A DNA stretch of 64,000 nucleotides. Origin: Bradyrhizobium agreste (GTDB lineage: Bacteria; Pseudomonadota; Alphaproteobacteria; Rhizobiales; Xanthobacteraceae). The stretch spans positions 62,001-126,000 of the forward strand of contig NZ_JACCHP010000002.1 in assembly GCF_016031625.1 (NCBI RefSeq), read 5' to 3'. The notes beneath the pieces are model-generated. The model was given only the letters and a program-made list of their open reading frames with translations, was not told the DNA's origin and did no database searches. The translations under genes and the position numbers were made by a program. This document shows, one piece after another, positions 37,224 through 45,068 of the stretch (positions are counted from its first letter, which is position 1; the number at the start of each line of letters is the position of its first letter).

Positions 37224-37262
37224 TAATTGAGTCCTTTCGTCGCCTTTAACCTGCCGCCTGGA

Positions 37263-37685
37263 TCAGCCTACGATCTCGTTGCCCGAGAAAAACTGCGCGA
37301 TCTCGATCGCGGCAGTCTCCGGCGCATCCGAGCCGTGCACCGAGTTCTCGCCGATCGACTTGGCGTAGAGCTTGCGCACGGTGCCCTCGGCGGCCTTGGA
37401 CGGATCGGTCGCGCCCATCACCTCGCGGTACTTGGCGATCGCGCCCTCGCCTTCCAGGACCTGAACCACGACCGGGCCGGAGGTCATGAACTCGACGAGC
37501 TCGCCGAAGAAGGGGCGCGCCTTGTGGACGGCATAGAAAGTCTCGGCCTGTTCCTTGGTCATGCGGATGCGCTTCTGCGCGACGATGCGCAGGCCCGCCT
37601 TCTCGATCACGGCGTTGACCGCGCCGGTCAGGTTACGCTCGGTCGCGTCGGGCTTGATGATCGAGAAAGTGCGTTCGATGGCCAT
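37263..37685 (-). CDS. ndk: Nucleoside diphosphate kinase
   Basis: The 140-residue enzyme balances nucleoside triphosphates by passing phosphate through a phospho-histidine. The active-site His117 lies in [12 protein letters not shown]. The N-terminus ([20 protein letters not shown]) and length are standard. The start at 37685 is chosen by homology; a longer frame to 37781 has no ndk-like sequence. Confidence 0.97.
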   Translation of the reverse strand: MAIERTFSIIKPDATERNLTGAVNAVIEKAGLRIVAQKRIRMTKEQAETFYAVHKARPFFGELVEFMTSGPVVVQVLEGEGAIAKYREVMGATDPSKAAEGTVRKLYAKSIGENSVHGSDAPETAAIEIAQFFSGNEIVG

Positions 37686-37994
37686 AATGTCGTCCTTGGG
37701 AACAAAGCGGGTGGTTGCCGGGTTGCGGGGCTTATATCGGCGCCTTTGCCGGACGGCAAGCGACCGCCGACACGGCATCACAGGCGCTTCGCCGCAGGTG
37801 GCCGGGCGTCCGATTTGGATGACAACAATTTCACCCAGATGAACCCAATCTGAAACCGCCGTCAGGGTTCGGTTCAGCTTCGCCGGGTTAAGGTCGGGCC
37901 TATCGAAACCGAAGCCTGATGATCAGGCGGACCGTTTCGGCGGCCTTTCCATCGACGCGGATGCCCCCGCGCCGGCAGTTTTGAGGAGATCACC
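37686..37994. other. Intergenic region upstream of ndk and the His/Gly-rich protein
   Basis: About 310 bp divide the divergent ndk gene and the next gene. I see no ORF with coding character. GTCAGGGTTCGGTTCAG (37861-37877) and TGAACC elements near 37840 could be regulatory. GAGGAGAT lies before the ATG at 37995. Confidence 0.35.
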
Positions 37995-38249
37995 ATGTTG
38001 AGGAAACTTTCGCTTGCCGCTGTCGCCGCGGTTGCGCTCGGTGCCGCTCTGGCCCCGACCTCGGCCTCCGCTCACTGGCATGGCGGCTGGGGCTGGCACG
38101 GCGGCGGCTGGCACCACGGCTACGGCTGGGGTGGCCCGCGCTTCTATGTCGGCGGCCCCGTCGCTTACGGTTACGGCGGCTGCTATGTGCGCCGGCTGGT
38201 CCCGACCCCCTGGGGACCCCGCTGGCGGCTGATCAACCGCTGCTACTGA
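37995..38249 (+). CDS. Secreted Gly/His/Trp-rich small protein
   Basis: The 84-residue protein has a signal peptide ending at ASA (about residue 26). A mature part follows built from HGGWGWHGGGWHHGYGWGG repeats, with a conserved-looking tail (YVRRLVPTPWGPRWRLINRC). The His-rich repeats could bind metal ions, but this is inference. Proteins of this design are numerous and unnamed in Bradyrhizobium. An intrinsic terminator follows at 38304. Confidence 0.75.
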   Translation: MLRKLSLAAVAAVALGAALAPTSASAHWHGGWGWHGGGWHHGYGWGGPRFYVGGPVAYGYGGCYVRRLVPTPWGPRWRLINRCY

Positions 38250-38303
38250 ATCCGTCAGCACCTTCCGAAGGCTACCTAAGCCCCCCAGGTACCTTCCAAG
38301 AGA

Positions 38304-38333
38304 AGCCCCGGCGCCCCCCTCGCCGGGGCTTTG
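38304..38333 (+). terminator. Intrinsic terminator of the Gly/His-rich gene
   Basis: AGCCCCGGCG (38304-38313) pairs with CGCCGGGGCT (38321-38330) across a 7-base C-rich loop, followed by TTGCCTT. Confidence 0.75.
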
Positions 38334-38462
38334 CCTTGAGCGTACAAGGCGCCGCTCATACAATTTTTACGAGAATGCCCGGCTTTCCCCACAATCCGCG
38401 AAACCATTTGGCCGGCAATGACTTGGTACCGTGTCTTTACTTCGAGAACACGGAACCTTGCG

Positions 38463-38636
38463 ATGGCTGGGCTATTTGCCAATGACAGCGAACAGATTGA
38501 CCGGCGTACCAGCCGCGCGATTTGCGATGCTGTGGGCGAACGGCTGCAGCAGAGCCTCCGGCCCGAGCCGCGCCTGCCGACCCATCTCGAGCAGCTCCTG
38601 AACGAGCTGCGGCGGCGCGAGCGCGAGAGGCACTGA
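38463..38636 (+). CDS. 57-residue helical protein, possibly NepR-like
   Basis: The small acidic/basic protein contains RAICDAVGERLQQSLRPEPR followed by LPTHLEQLLNELRRRE. The outline (helix, short Pro-containing link, then L-x-x-LL-x-x-L helix) resembles NepR, the anti-sigma factor of the alphaproteobacterial general stress response. However, no ecfG or phyR gene is nearby. ATG 38463 is preferred; ATG 38418 in frame is also possible. It lies 46 bp before the ABC-F gene. The NepR link is tentative. Confidence 0.5.
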   Translation: MAGLFANDSEQIDRRTSRAICDAVGERLQQSLRPEPRLPTHLEQLLNELRRRERERH

Positions 38637-38682
38637 CCGAAAAACGAGTTGCGTTCGACGCGCCTTGCGGTGACAAGGCCGC

Positions 38683-40542
38683 ATGCTCGCCATCACCGAC
38701 CTCTCCATCCGCCTCGCCGGACGCCTTTTGATTGACCAGAGTTCCGTGCAGATCACGCCGGGATCGCGCGTCGGCCTGGTCGGACGCAACGGCACCGGCA
38801 AGTCGACGCTGTTCAAGGTGATCCGCGGCGAGCTTGCGGCCGAGCACGGCTCGGTGAGCTTGCCGCCGCGCTGGCGCATCGGCAGCCTCGCGCAGGAAGC
38901 GCCGAACGGCCCCGAAAGCCTGATCTCGGTCGTGCTCAAGGCCGACCTCGAACGCGACGCGCTGCTGACCGAGGCCGAGCACGCGACTGATCCGCACCGC
39001 ATCGCCGAGATCCAGACCCGCCTCGTCGACATCGACGCCCATTCTGCGCCGAGCCGCGCGGCGGCGATTCTCTCCGGCCTCGGCTTCTCCGCCGCCGATC
39101 AGCTCCGCCCCTGCGCCGAATTCTCCGGCGGCTGGCGCATGCGCGTCGCGCTCGCAGCGACGCTGTTCGCGGCGCCCGACCTTCTGCTGCTCGACGAGCC
39201 CACCAACTATCTCGATCTCGAAGGCACGCTGTGGCTGGAGGATCACCTTGCGCATTATCCGCGCACGGTGATCGTGATCAGCCACGACCGCGACCTCCTG
39301 GAAAGCTCGGTCGACCAGATCCTGCACCTCGAGCGCGGCAAGCTCACGCTCTACAAAGGCAGCTACTCCTCCTTCGAGGAGCAGCGCGCCGCGCGCGAGC
39401 TGCTCGATGCCAAGGCGGTCAAGCGCCAGGAGGCCGAACGCGCCCGCCTGCAGGCCTTCGTGGATCGCTTCAAGGCCAAGGCCTCGAAAGCCCGGCAGGC
39501 ACAGTCGCGCGTCAAGATGCTGGAGCGGCTGAAGCCGATCACGGCGCTGGTCACCGAGGACGTGCGCGAGATCAGCTTTCCTGCGCCGGAGAAGATCCTG
39601 TCGCCGCCGATCATCGCGGTCGACAACGCTTCGGTCGGCTATGATCCGGCGAGCCCGGTGCTGGGCCGCGTCACCTTGCGCATCGACAACGACGACCGCA
39701 TCGCGCTGCTCGGCGCCAACGGCAACGGCAAGTCGACGCTGGTGAAGCTGCTCGCCGGACGTCTGGCGCCGTTCTCGGGCAAGGTGACGCGCGCGGACAA
39801 GCTGTCGATCGCCTATTTCGCGCAGCACCAGCTCGACGAGCTCAACGAGGACGCCTCCGCCTACGACCACGTCCGCAAGCTGATGGGCGATGCGCCCGAA
39901 GCCAAGGTGCGCGCCCGCGCCGGCGCCATCGGCTTCTCCGGCAAGGCCGCCGACACTAAGGCCGGCAAATTGTCAGGCGGCGAAAAGGCGCGCCTGCTGC
40001 TGGGCCTTGCGACCTTCTTCGGCCCCAACATGATCATCCTGGACGAGCCGACCAACCATCTCGACATCGACAGCCGCGGCGCTTTGGCCGAAGCCATCAA
40101 CGAGTTTCCCGGCGCGGTGATCATGGTCTCGCACGACCGCTATCTGATCGAGGCCTGCGCCGATCGGCTCTGGATCGTCGCCGATCGCACCGTCACCAAT
40201 TACGACGGCGATCTCGACGAGTATCGCCGCCTCGTGCTGTCGACGCGCAACGCGGAAGCCCCGCGCGAGCGCAGTGCGCCGGCCGAGAAGCCGCAGCGTC
40301 CAAGAGCGGACAATCGCGGCTCGCTGAAGAAGCGCATCGCGGAAGCTGAGGCCGAGATCGCCCGCGTCAGCGAGATCATCGCCAAGATCGACACGGCGCT
40401 CGCTTTGCCCGACATTTTCACGCGCGATCCCAAGCAGGCGGCGCAATTGTCGAAGGCGCGCGCCAATGCCGCCGACGCGCTGGCGCGCGCGGAGGAGCAG
40501 TGGCTCGAGGCGAGCGCGCAGTTCGACGAGGCGGCGGGCTAG
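38683..40542 (+). CDS. ABC-F family ATPase (Uup/EttA-like ribosome-associated type)
   Basis: The 619-residue soluble protein has two ATP-binding cassettes and no membrane domain. Cassette 1 has Walker A GRNGTGKST, signature FSGGWRMR and Walker B LLLLDEPTNYLD. Cassette 2 has GANGNGKST, LSGGEKARLLLG and MIILDEPTNHLD. A charged linker lies between the cassettes, and a C-terminal coiled coil (KKRIAEAEAEIARVSEIIAK) points to Uup-like members. ABC-F proteins act on the ribosome or in DNA repair, not in transport. Confidence 0.9.
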   Translation: MLAITDLSIRLAGRLLIDQSSVQITPGSRVGLVGRNGTGKSTLFKVIRGELAAEHGSVSLPPRWRIGSLAQEAPNGPESLISVVLKADLERDALLTEAEHATDPHRIAEIQTRLVDIDAHSAPSRAAAILSGLGFSAADQLRPCAEFSGGWRMRVALAATLFAAPDLLLLDEPTNYLDLEGTLWLEDHLAHYPRTVIVISHDRDLLESSVDQILHLERGKLTLYKGSYSSFEEQRAARELLDAKAVKRQEAERARLQAFVDRFKAKASKARQAQSRVKMLERLKPITALVTEDVREISFPAPEKILSPPIIAVDNASVGYDPASPVLGRVTLRIDNDDRIALLGANGNGKSTLVKLLAGRLAPFSGKVTRADKLSIAYFAQHQLDELNEDASAYDHVRKLMGDAPEAKVRARAGAIGFSGKAADTKAGKLSGGEKARLLLGLATFFGPNMIILDEPTNHLDIDSRGALAEAINEFPGAVIMVSHDRYLIEACADRLWIVADRTVTNYDGDLDEYRRLVLSTRNAEAPRERSAPAEKPQRPRADNRGSLKKRIAEAEAEIARVSEIIAKIDTALALPDIFTRDPKQAAQLSKARANAADALARAEEQWLEASAQFDEAAG

Positions 40543-40686
40543 CGCCTCCACCAAAGAAGCCGCGCCAACAAAAAACGTGCAAAACAACCCCATGCACAGT
40601 ACCGGCATGATAGCACCGGCGCACAAGCCTCTGAATTATCTACTCGTTGCCGGTTCGGTTGCAGTGCCCGCGTGGGCCGCAAAAGC

Positions 40687-41652
40687 TCAATCCGCGTATT
40701 GCCCGGCCGCCTTGATGATCGGCGCCCAGCGGTCGATCTCACTCGCGAGCATCGCACCCAACGCCTCCGGCGTCGCCTTGTCCTGCGGGACCGGCTCGGT
40801 GTTGATGTCGTTGAACCGGGCGATCAGCGCGGGATCCCTGAGCGCGGTCTGCAGCGCCGCGGTCAGCTTCTGAACGACCGCCGGCGGCGTGCCCTTGGGC
40901 GCATAGATGCCGTGCCAGACACCGAGCTCGAAGCCCTTGAGTCCGGCCTCATCGGCGGTCGGCAGATCGGGCAGGCTCTTCAGCCGCTCCCTGGTGGTGA
41001 TCGCGTAAGCCTTGACCTGCTTGGCCGTGATCGGCCCGGTGGTGTTGGTCGCCTGATCGCAGGTGAGATCGATCTGCTTGCCGAGCAGATCGTTCATGAT
41101 TGGGCCGTTGCCCTTGTAGGGCACCGTGGTGAGCTGCTTCTGGATCGCGGTCATGAACAGCATGCCGCACAGATGCGAGGCCGCACCCAGGCCGGCATTG
41201 GCGTAAGTCAGCTTGTCGCCCTGCTGCTGGGCGTAGGCGACCAGCTCCTTGAGCGTGTCGGCCGGGAAATCGGGACGCGCGATGATGGTCATCGGCGCGT
41301 TGGTCACGAGCCCGATCGGCGCAAAGGCCGTCTTGGTGTCGTAACTGAGATTGCGATACAGCGTCGCCGCCGTCGAGATGCCGACATGGTGGATCAGCAG
41401 TGTGTAGCCGTCCGGCTGGGCGCGGGCGGCGCGGGTCGTGCCGATGGTGCCGCCGGCGCCGGTCGCGTTCTCGACGATGATCTGCTGTCCCAGGGATTTC
41501 GCCATGCCGGCCGCAGTCAGGCGCGCGATGGTGTCGGTCGGCCCGCCCGCGGCAAATGGCACCAGCATGGTGATGGGCCTCGTCGGATAGTCCTGCGCGA
41601 GTGCCGCGCCAGACGACAAGAGCAGCGCCGATACGAGGGCAATGAACCGCAT
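40687..41652 (-). CDS. Tripartite tricarboxylate transporter binding protein (Bug/TctC family), orphan
   Basis: The 321-residue periplasmic protein has a signal peptide (cleavage at GAALAQ) followed by the family's typical YPTRPITMLVPFAAGGPTD. Later motifs include NATGAGGTIGTTRAARA and GLKGFELGVWHGIYAPKGTP. It would capture a carboxylate or similar small acid. No tctA or tctB membrane genes are adjacent, so it is either an orphan or a sensor partner. The start at 41652 gives a normal signal peptide. Confidence 0.87.
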   Translation of the reverse strand: MRFIALVSALLLSSGAALAQDYPTRPITMLVPFAAGGPTDTIARLTAAGMAKSLGQQIIVENATGAGGTIGTTRAARAQPDGYTLLIHHVGISTAATLYRNLSYDTKTAFAPIGLVTNAPMTIIARPDFPADTLKELVAYAQQQGDKLTYANAGLGAASHLCGMLFMTAIQKQLTTVPYKGNGPIMNDLLGKQIDLTCDQATNTTGPITAKQVKAYAITTRERLKSLPDLPTADEAGLKGFELGVWHGIYAPKGTPPAVVQKLTAALQTALRDPALIARFNDINTEPVPQDKATPEALGAMLASEIDRWAPIIKAAGQYAD

Positions 41653-41810
41653 AGTTTCCTCCGGATTGTTGGCGCCATCAAAGCGCATTCCGGGGCGCGC
41701 GGCCATCACGAAAGCGACGTCGTCACGAACATTGCAGCGATCGAAGGCGCACCGATGCCGACCTCATCGCATTCGGTGTGACCGCGCGCGACTTTGCCAC
41801 TCGCCCAAGC

Positions 41811-42281
41811 TTAAGTCTGAGCCTCGGCTTCGCTCTCGAGCTTCTTGCGGAGTGCCGCGACGATACGATGAACCGTTTGCAGATCCTTGGCCGCAAGCCC
41901 TTCGGAAAGGCTGTTGACCCAGGGCATCTGCAAAGCCATGGCGGCATCGAAAGCGCGCCGCCCCTTGTCGGTCAGGACGACGAGCTGCGCCCGGCGGTGG
42001 TGCGGATTGGCCTCGAAAGCAACCAGGCCTTCCGCATGGAGGTCGTTGACGATCCGCTGCACGTTCTGGCGATTGCCGCCCAGATCGCGGGCAAGCCAGG
42101 CCACCGGCTGGGGCCGCTCCGCCTGCACGATGGCGCCGAGAATCTGCCAGCGGGCGCTGGTGAGCCCGAGCCGGGCCACCAAGCGGTCCCCTGCGGTCAA
42201 GAGCAGGCTGTTCAGCCGGAACAAGTCAAGCATGAGGTTCTTCAGAGCATCGCCGGCCGGCGTTCGTTGGGATTTCCGCAT
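41811..42281 (-). CDS. MarR family transcriptional regulator
   Basis: The 156-residue protein has the MarR winged helix: LTSARWQILGAIVQAERPQP, then DLGGNRQNVQRIVNDLHAEG, the wing ANPHHRRAQLVVLTDKGR and C-terminal dimer helices. It is divergent from the broken monooxygenase gene. Between them lie a perfect palindrome and a half-site repeat, so it probably controls that gene and itself. The ligand is unknown. Confidence 0.9.
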   Translation of the reverse strand: MRKSQRTPAGDALKNLMLDLFRLNSLLLTAGDRLVARLGLTSARWQILGAIVQAERPQPVAWLARDLGGNRQNVQRIVNDLHAEGLVAFEANPHHRRAQLVVLTDKGRRAFDAAMALQMPWVNSLSEGLAAKDLQTVHRIVAALRKKLESEAEAQT

Positions 42282-42300
42282 CCGTCACCATGGATAGTTA

Positions 42301-42354
42301 TTGACATCATGATGTCAAACTACTAGATTTCACATGGTACCATATTGACATCAT
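42301..42354. promoter_or_regulatory. MarR-type operator palindrome overlapping a sigma70-like promoter
   Basis: TTGACATCATGATGTCAA (42301-42318) is a perfect 18-bp palindrome, and TTGACATCAT recurs at 42345-42354. On the plus strand TTGACA (42301-42306) sits 17 bp before TAGATT (42324-42329), a good -35/-10 pair. A repressor bound to the palindrome would cover the -35 box. The site lies 20 bp upstream of the MarR start. Confidence 0.75.
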
Positions 42355-42378
42355 AAAACCATCTCGACGGAGTTCGTC

Positions 42379-42742
42379 ATGGCGCGCCTACGCCCACTGG
42401 ACCCGGACTTTCCCATCGAGCGTTAGCTCGGCATCGACACCGGCCCCGTGGTGCTGGTGAATCTGTTCACGCTCGACGAGGCCGACGAACTTTCTCCAGA
42501 TCTGGCAGGACGATGCCGCCTTCATGAAGCGGCAGCCGGGCTTCATCTCCACCCAGCTTCACCGCGCGATTGGCGAAAGCCCCACGTATCTGAACTATGC
42601 GGTTTGGCAGACCGTTGCCGACTTCCGGACCGCGTTCACACACCCCGAGTTCAGGTCGAAGATCTCGGCTTACCCCGCATCCGCGGTCGCCTCCCCCCAC
42701 CTGTTCCAGAAAGTCGCGGTGCCCGGCATTTGCGTCGCGTAG
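42379..42742 (+). pseudogene. Broken antibiotic-biosynthesis-monooxygenase-like gene
   Basis: From ATG 42379 the frame reads MARLRPLDPDFPIER, then an in-frame TAG at 42424, then continues LGIDTGPVVLVNLFTLDEAD. Near 42487-42491 the sequence shifts by one base into FLQIWQDDAAFMKRQPGFIS, and runs to the stop at 42742. The joined product (about 120 residues) looks like a small ABM-domain heme- or quinol-type monooxygenase. One nonsense change (probably Gln codon CAG to TAG) and one frameshift inactivate it. A sequencing error is possible for each, but not likely for both. Confidence 0.75.
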
Positions 42743-42766
42743 CTCGCTTCGAAAACGGCAGACCCC

Positions 42767-43021
42767 ATGACCAGGATCATCCACCCTGTCGCGGGAGCGG
42801 CCGCACTGATGACCATTGCGACCTTCTGGCTTTCCACGGCTCTCACCGAGCTATTTGCGTCGCACGAGACCATAGCGATCGTGAAGACCGCCATACCGTG
42901 GGGCTTCCTGTTGCTCATTCCGATGCTTGCGGCGGCGGGAAGCTCGGGATTCTTCCTGGCAAAGCAGCGGCGCCGCGATCGGAGCCATGCGCTGTTCGAT
43001 AACGCGATCAGCGCGGGCTAG
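42767..43021 (+). CDS. Small membrane protein with a replaced C-terminus
   Basis: The 84-residue frame encodes two to three hydrophobic segments (about 8-30 and 40-64), starting [20 protein letters not shown]. After [14 protein letters not shown] the last 17 or so residues are read from DNA that, on the other strand, encodes an ABC binding-protein tail. Related rhizobial membrane proteins, as I remember them, continue for about 60 more residues with further membrane spans. It is therefore probably truncated by a deletion or rearrangement, although still an open frame. Confidence 0.5.
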   Translation: MTRIIHPVAGAAALMTIATFWLSTALTELFASHETIAIVKTAIPWGFLLLIPMLAAAGSSGFFLAKQRRRDRSHALFDNAISAG

Positions 43022-43155
43022 CAGCCCCGGCGGCACGTCGATGCCGAGCGCCTTGGCGATCTTCAGGTTGAAGATCAATTCGTACCGCCGCGGCGCCTGG
43101 ATCGGCAGATCGCGCGGCGAGGCGCCTTTCAGGATGCGATCGATATACTCGACGG
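42975..43155 (-). pseudogene. C-terminal remnant of an ABC-type substrate-binding protein (PF04392-like)
   Basis: Read on the minus strand, 43155 to 42992 encodes [20 protein letters not shown] and then [20 protein letters not shown] followed by LARADRVIE. This is the characteristic end of the DUF534/ABC_sub_bind family that is abundant in Bradyrhizobium. Nothing of the preceding 250 or so residues is present. The fragment continues past the usual end into the membrane protein gene, so both edges are recombination junctions. Confidence 0.72.
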
Positions 43156-43377
43156 GCGCGCTGACCAGTTCAATCCCAGACGAACGTGTATGACATCAGC
43201 GCGCCACCAATTCCCTCAGTGTAGCCGTTCGAACGCAGCGTTTGATAGATGCCCGCGCCCGTAAACGGCAAAATAGAATTGCCTGCGCCACGTCGCGTAT
43301 CGTGCGGCGCCGTGCTAGGACCACCTGAGTTTGTCGGCCGAAGGATTTGAAATCGCCAATTTCGAAGGAGGCCCCGG

Positions 43378-44166
43378 ATGTCGTCACCCGAACCGATCAA
43401 ATTCACCGACGGCGCGGCTTACGAGCGCTTCATGGCGCCCTGGAGCCGATCGGCCGGCAATCTGTTTCTCGACTGGCTGGCGCCCCGTCCGGGACTAGCC
43501 TGGGTGGACGTCGGTGCGGGCAACGGCGCGTTCACCGAACTCCTGCTTGCAAGATCGGCCCCCTCGTCGGTTTGCGCGATCGATCCCTCCGACGCGCAGA
43601 TTGCGACGGCGCGCGAAAAGCTGTCGGCAAATCAGGTCGAACTCTCGATCGGCGACGCAATGGCCCTGCCCTATGAGGCCGACCGCTTCGACATCGCGGT
43701 GATGGCGCTGGTGCTGTTCTTCGTCCCCGACCCGCGCAAGGGCGCCGCGGAAATGGTCCGCGTCACCAAGCCCGGCGGCCTGGTCGCGTCCTACACCTGG
43801 GACATTATGCGCGGCGGCACTCCCACACAGCCGATGTGGGAGGAGTTGGATGCGCTTGGCATTCCGGCAGCTCGCCCTCCGAGTGCAGAGATCTCGCGTT
43901 TCGAGGCGCTGAAGTCACTCTGGGCGGAGCTCGGCCTGCGCGATATCGAAACCCGCGAGCTGGTGGTCGAGCGAACGTTCGCTGACTTCGACGACTACTG
44001 GCTGTCCATGGTCGTGAGCAGCCCGACCGGCATCGTGGGAAAGCTATCGCAAGCCGAGGGCGCGGAGCTCAAGCGCCGGCTTCAGGCACGGTTGCCGGCG
44101 AGTGCGAGCGGTGCGATCACCGTTCATGCCTCGGCGACTGCAGTGAAGGGGCGCAAAGAGGTTTGA
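43378..44166 (+). CDS. Class I SAM-dependent methyltransferase
   Basis: The 262-residue protein has a Rossmann-type methyltransferase domain: motif I VDVGAGNGAFTELLL, an acidic motif II (CAIDPSDAQ), GDAMALPYEADRFDIAVM and the post-motif VTKPGGLVASYTW. It resembles UbiE/Methyltransf_11 enzymes. A perfect AAGGAGG lies 7 bp before the ATG. The substrate is unknown, and the degraded surroundings give no clue. Confidence 0.85.
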   Translation: MSSPEPIKFTDGAAYERFMAPWSRSAGNLFLDWLAPRPGLAWVDVGAGNGAFTELLLARSAPSSVCAIDPSDAQIATAREKLSANQVELSIGDAMALPYEADRFDIAVMALVLFFVPDPRKGAAEMVRVTKPGGLVASYTWDIMRGGTPTQPMWEELDALGIPAARPPSAEISRFEALKSLWAELGLRDIETRELVVERTFADFDDYWLSMVVSSPTGIVGKLSQAEGAELKRRLQARLPASASGAITVHASATAVKGRKEV

Positions 44167-44208
44167 TGACCCGGACGGTCCGCGCAGTCGGAAGCCAATC
44201 GAGCGCGC

Positions 44209-44292
44209 TTAAGCGTGCTTCTTCTTCGGCTTGGCCGCCCTCGGCACCGGCTGCGGGTCCCGATTGCCTTCGATCGAGGACAGGCGTCCGGC
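44209..44292 (-). pseudogene. Duplicated 3' end of the lipoprotein gene at 45069
   Basis: Positions 44207-44292 match 45067-45152 with only two mismatches over 86 bp. On the minus strand both copies encode the same end: GRLSSIEGN, then DPQPVPRAAKPKKKHA and TAA. The copy at 44209 has no upstream part and cannot be expressed as the lipoprotein. The two copies are direct repeats 860 bp apart. Confidence 0.85.
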
Positions 44293-44385
44293 CGCGGGGA
44301 TTTCTCTTGGTCTGTGGCGAACCACCGGGTCACGCGTGAGTGCGCAAATTGCATGGGGGAACGCGCTGCCTCCTTCCCCCTTGCT

Positions 44386-44691
44386 CTATCGTGACAGCTC
44401 AGTCGCCATCACCCGCGGGAGGCCGGCCTGCGCGTCGCCTGGTTTCTGGGAGGTCGGCAACCGCTCGGGGCGCCGATGGAGCACGGCGATCTGATGGGGC
44501 GAGGCCGGCATGCCTTCGACCGTCATGATCGCGCCCGGCAGTTGCTCCTCGACATTTGTGGCGCCCAGAACGCCAACCTGGTGCCGCGTCATCGGAAAAC
44601 CGCTGAGCTCAAAGCTTGGCAGCTCTGCCGCCGCTGCACTCGCGCCACCGAGGAGAATCGAAACACTCGTAATCAGCAATGGATTCTTCAT
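44386..44691 (-). CDS. Small secreted protein of unknown function
   Basis: The 101-residue protein has a signal peptide (MKNPLLITSVSILLGGASAAAA). A mature part follows with an internal repeat-like pattern: PMTRHQVGVLGATNVEEQ and ASPHQIAVLHRRPER. Short secreted proteins with HQVxVLG repeats occur in Bradyrhizobium (recollection). It is the only gene between the two 86-bp direct repeats, in a stretch of lower G+C. ATG 44691 begins the signal peptide. Confidence 0.6.
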   Translation of the reverse strand: MKNPLLITSVSILLGGASAAAAELPSFELSGFPMTRHQVGVLGATNVEEQLPGAIMTVEGMPASPHQIAVLHRRPERLPTSQKPGDAQAGLPRVMATELSR

Positions 44692-45068
44692 GAATATTTT
44701 CCGAAGATTGCGTGCGGGAAAAACTTGCAAGCCGGATGTAATCCATTCGTCCGCACTCGGCTGTGGGATGCTTCACATGAGCTGCGCGCGATCGCGATTT
44801 TTTGCGGATTGTTCGGGCGAACTGCTTGAATGGCGCCGCATCACAATTTGCGCGTGCGGGGATGCGATCCTTCCGCACGTCCTGGATATAGCGAGGTGGA
44901 GCGGATCGCCGATCACGCCATGACCACGGAGTTCGAGCGTACGAGCCTCGCTTCGCGAGAATCGTGCTGCCGCCCTTGAGGTCGATCAAAATCGGCTACT
45001 ACTCCCGTCCCAAATTCAACCTTCGATGCTGGACATGTCGCGCGTGAGCGCACACAAAGCGCGCGGGC
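44692..45068. other. Intergenic region inside the duplicated segment
   Basis: About 375 bp upstream of the small secreted gene. It has AT-rich patches (ATTTTTTGCGG near 44797) and no ORF with coding character that I trust. A 126-codon minus-strand frame covers part of it, but overlaps the secreted gene and has no family resemblance. Confidence 0.35.

Noticed and set aside
40560..40620. Short string GTGCAAAACAACCCCATGCA after the ABC-F gene as a repeat element
   Set aside because: It looks familiar from Bradyrhizobium gene ends, but I see only one copy in the window and no inverted structure, so I could not support it.
41642..41810. Possible gene between the Bug-type protein and the MarR gene
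   Set aside because: No frame in this 160-bp gap has both a start and coding character.
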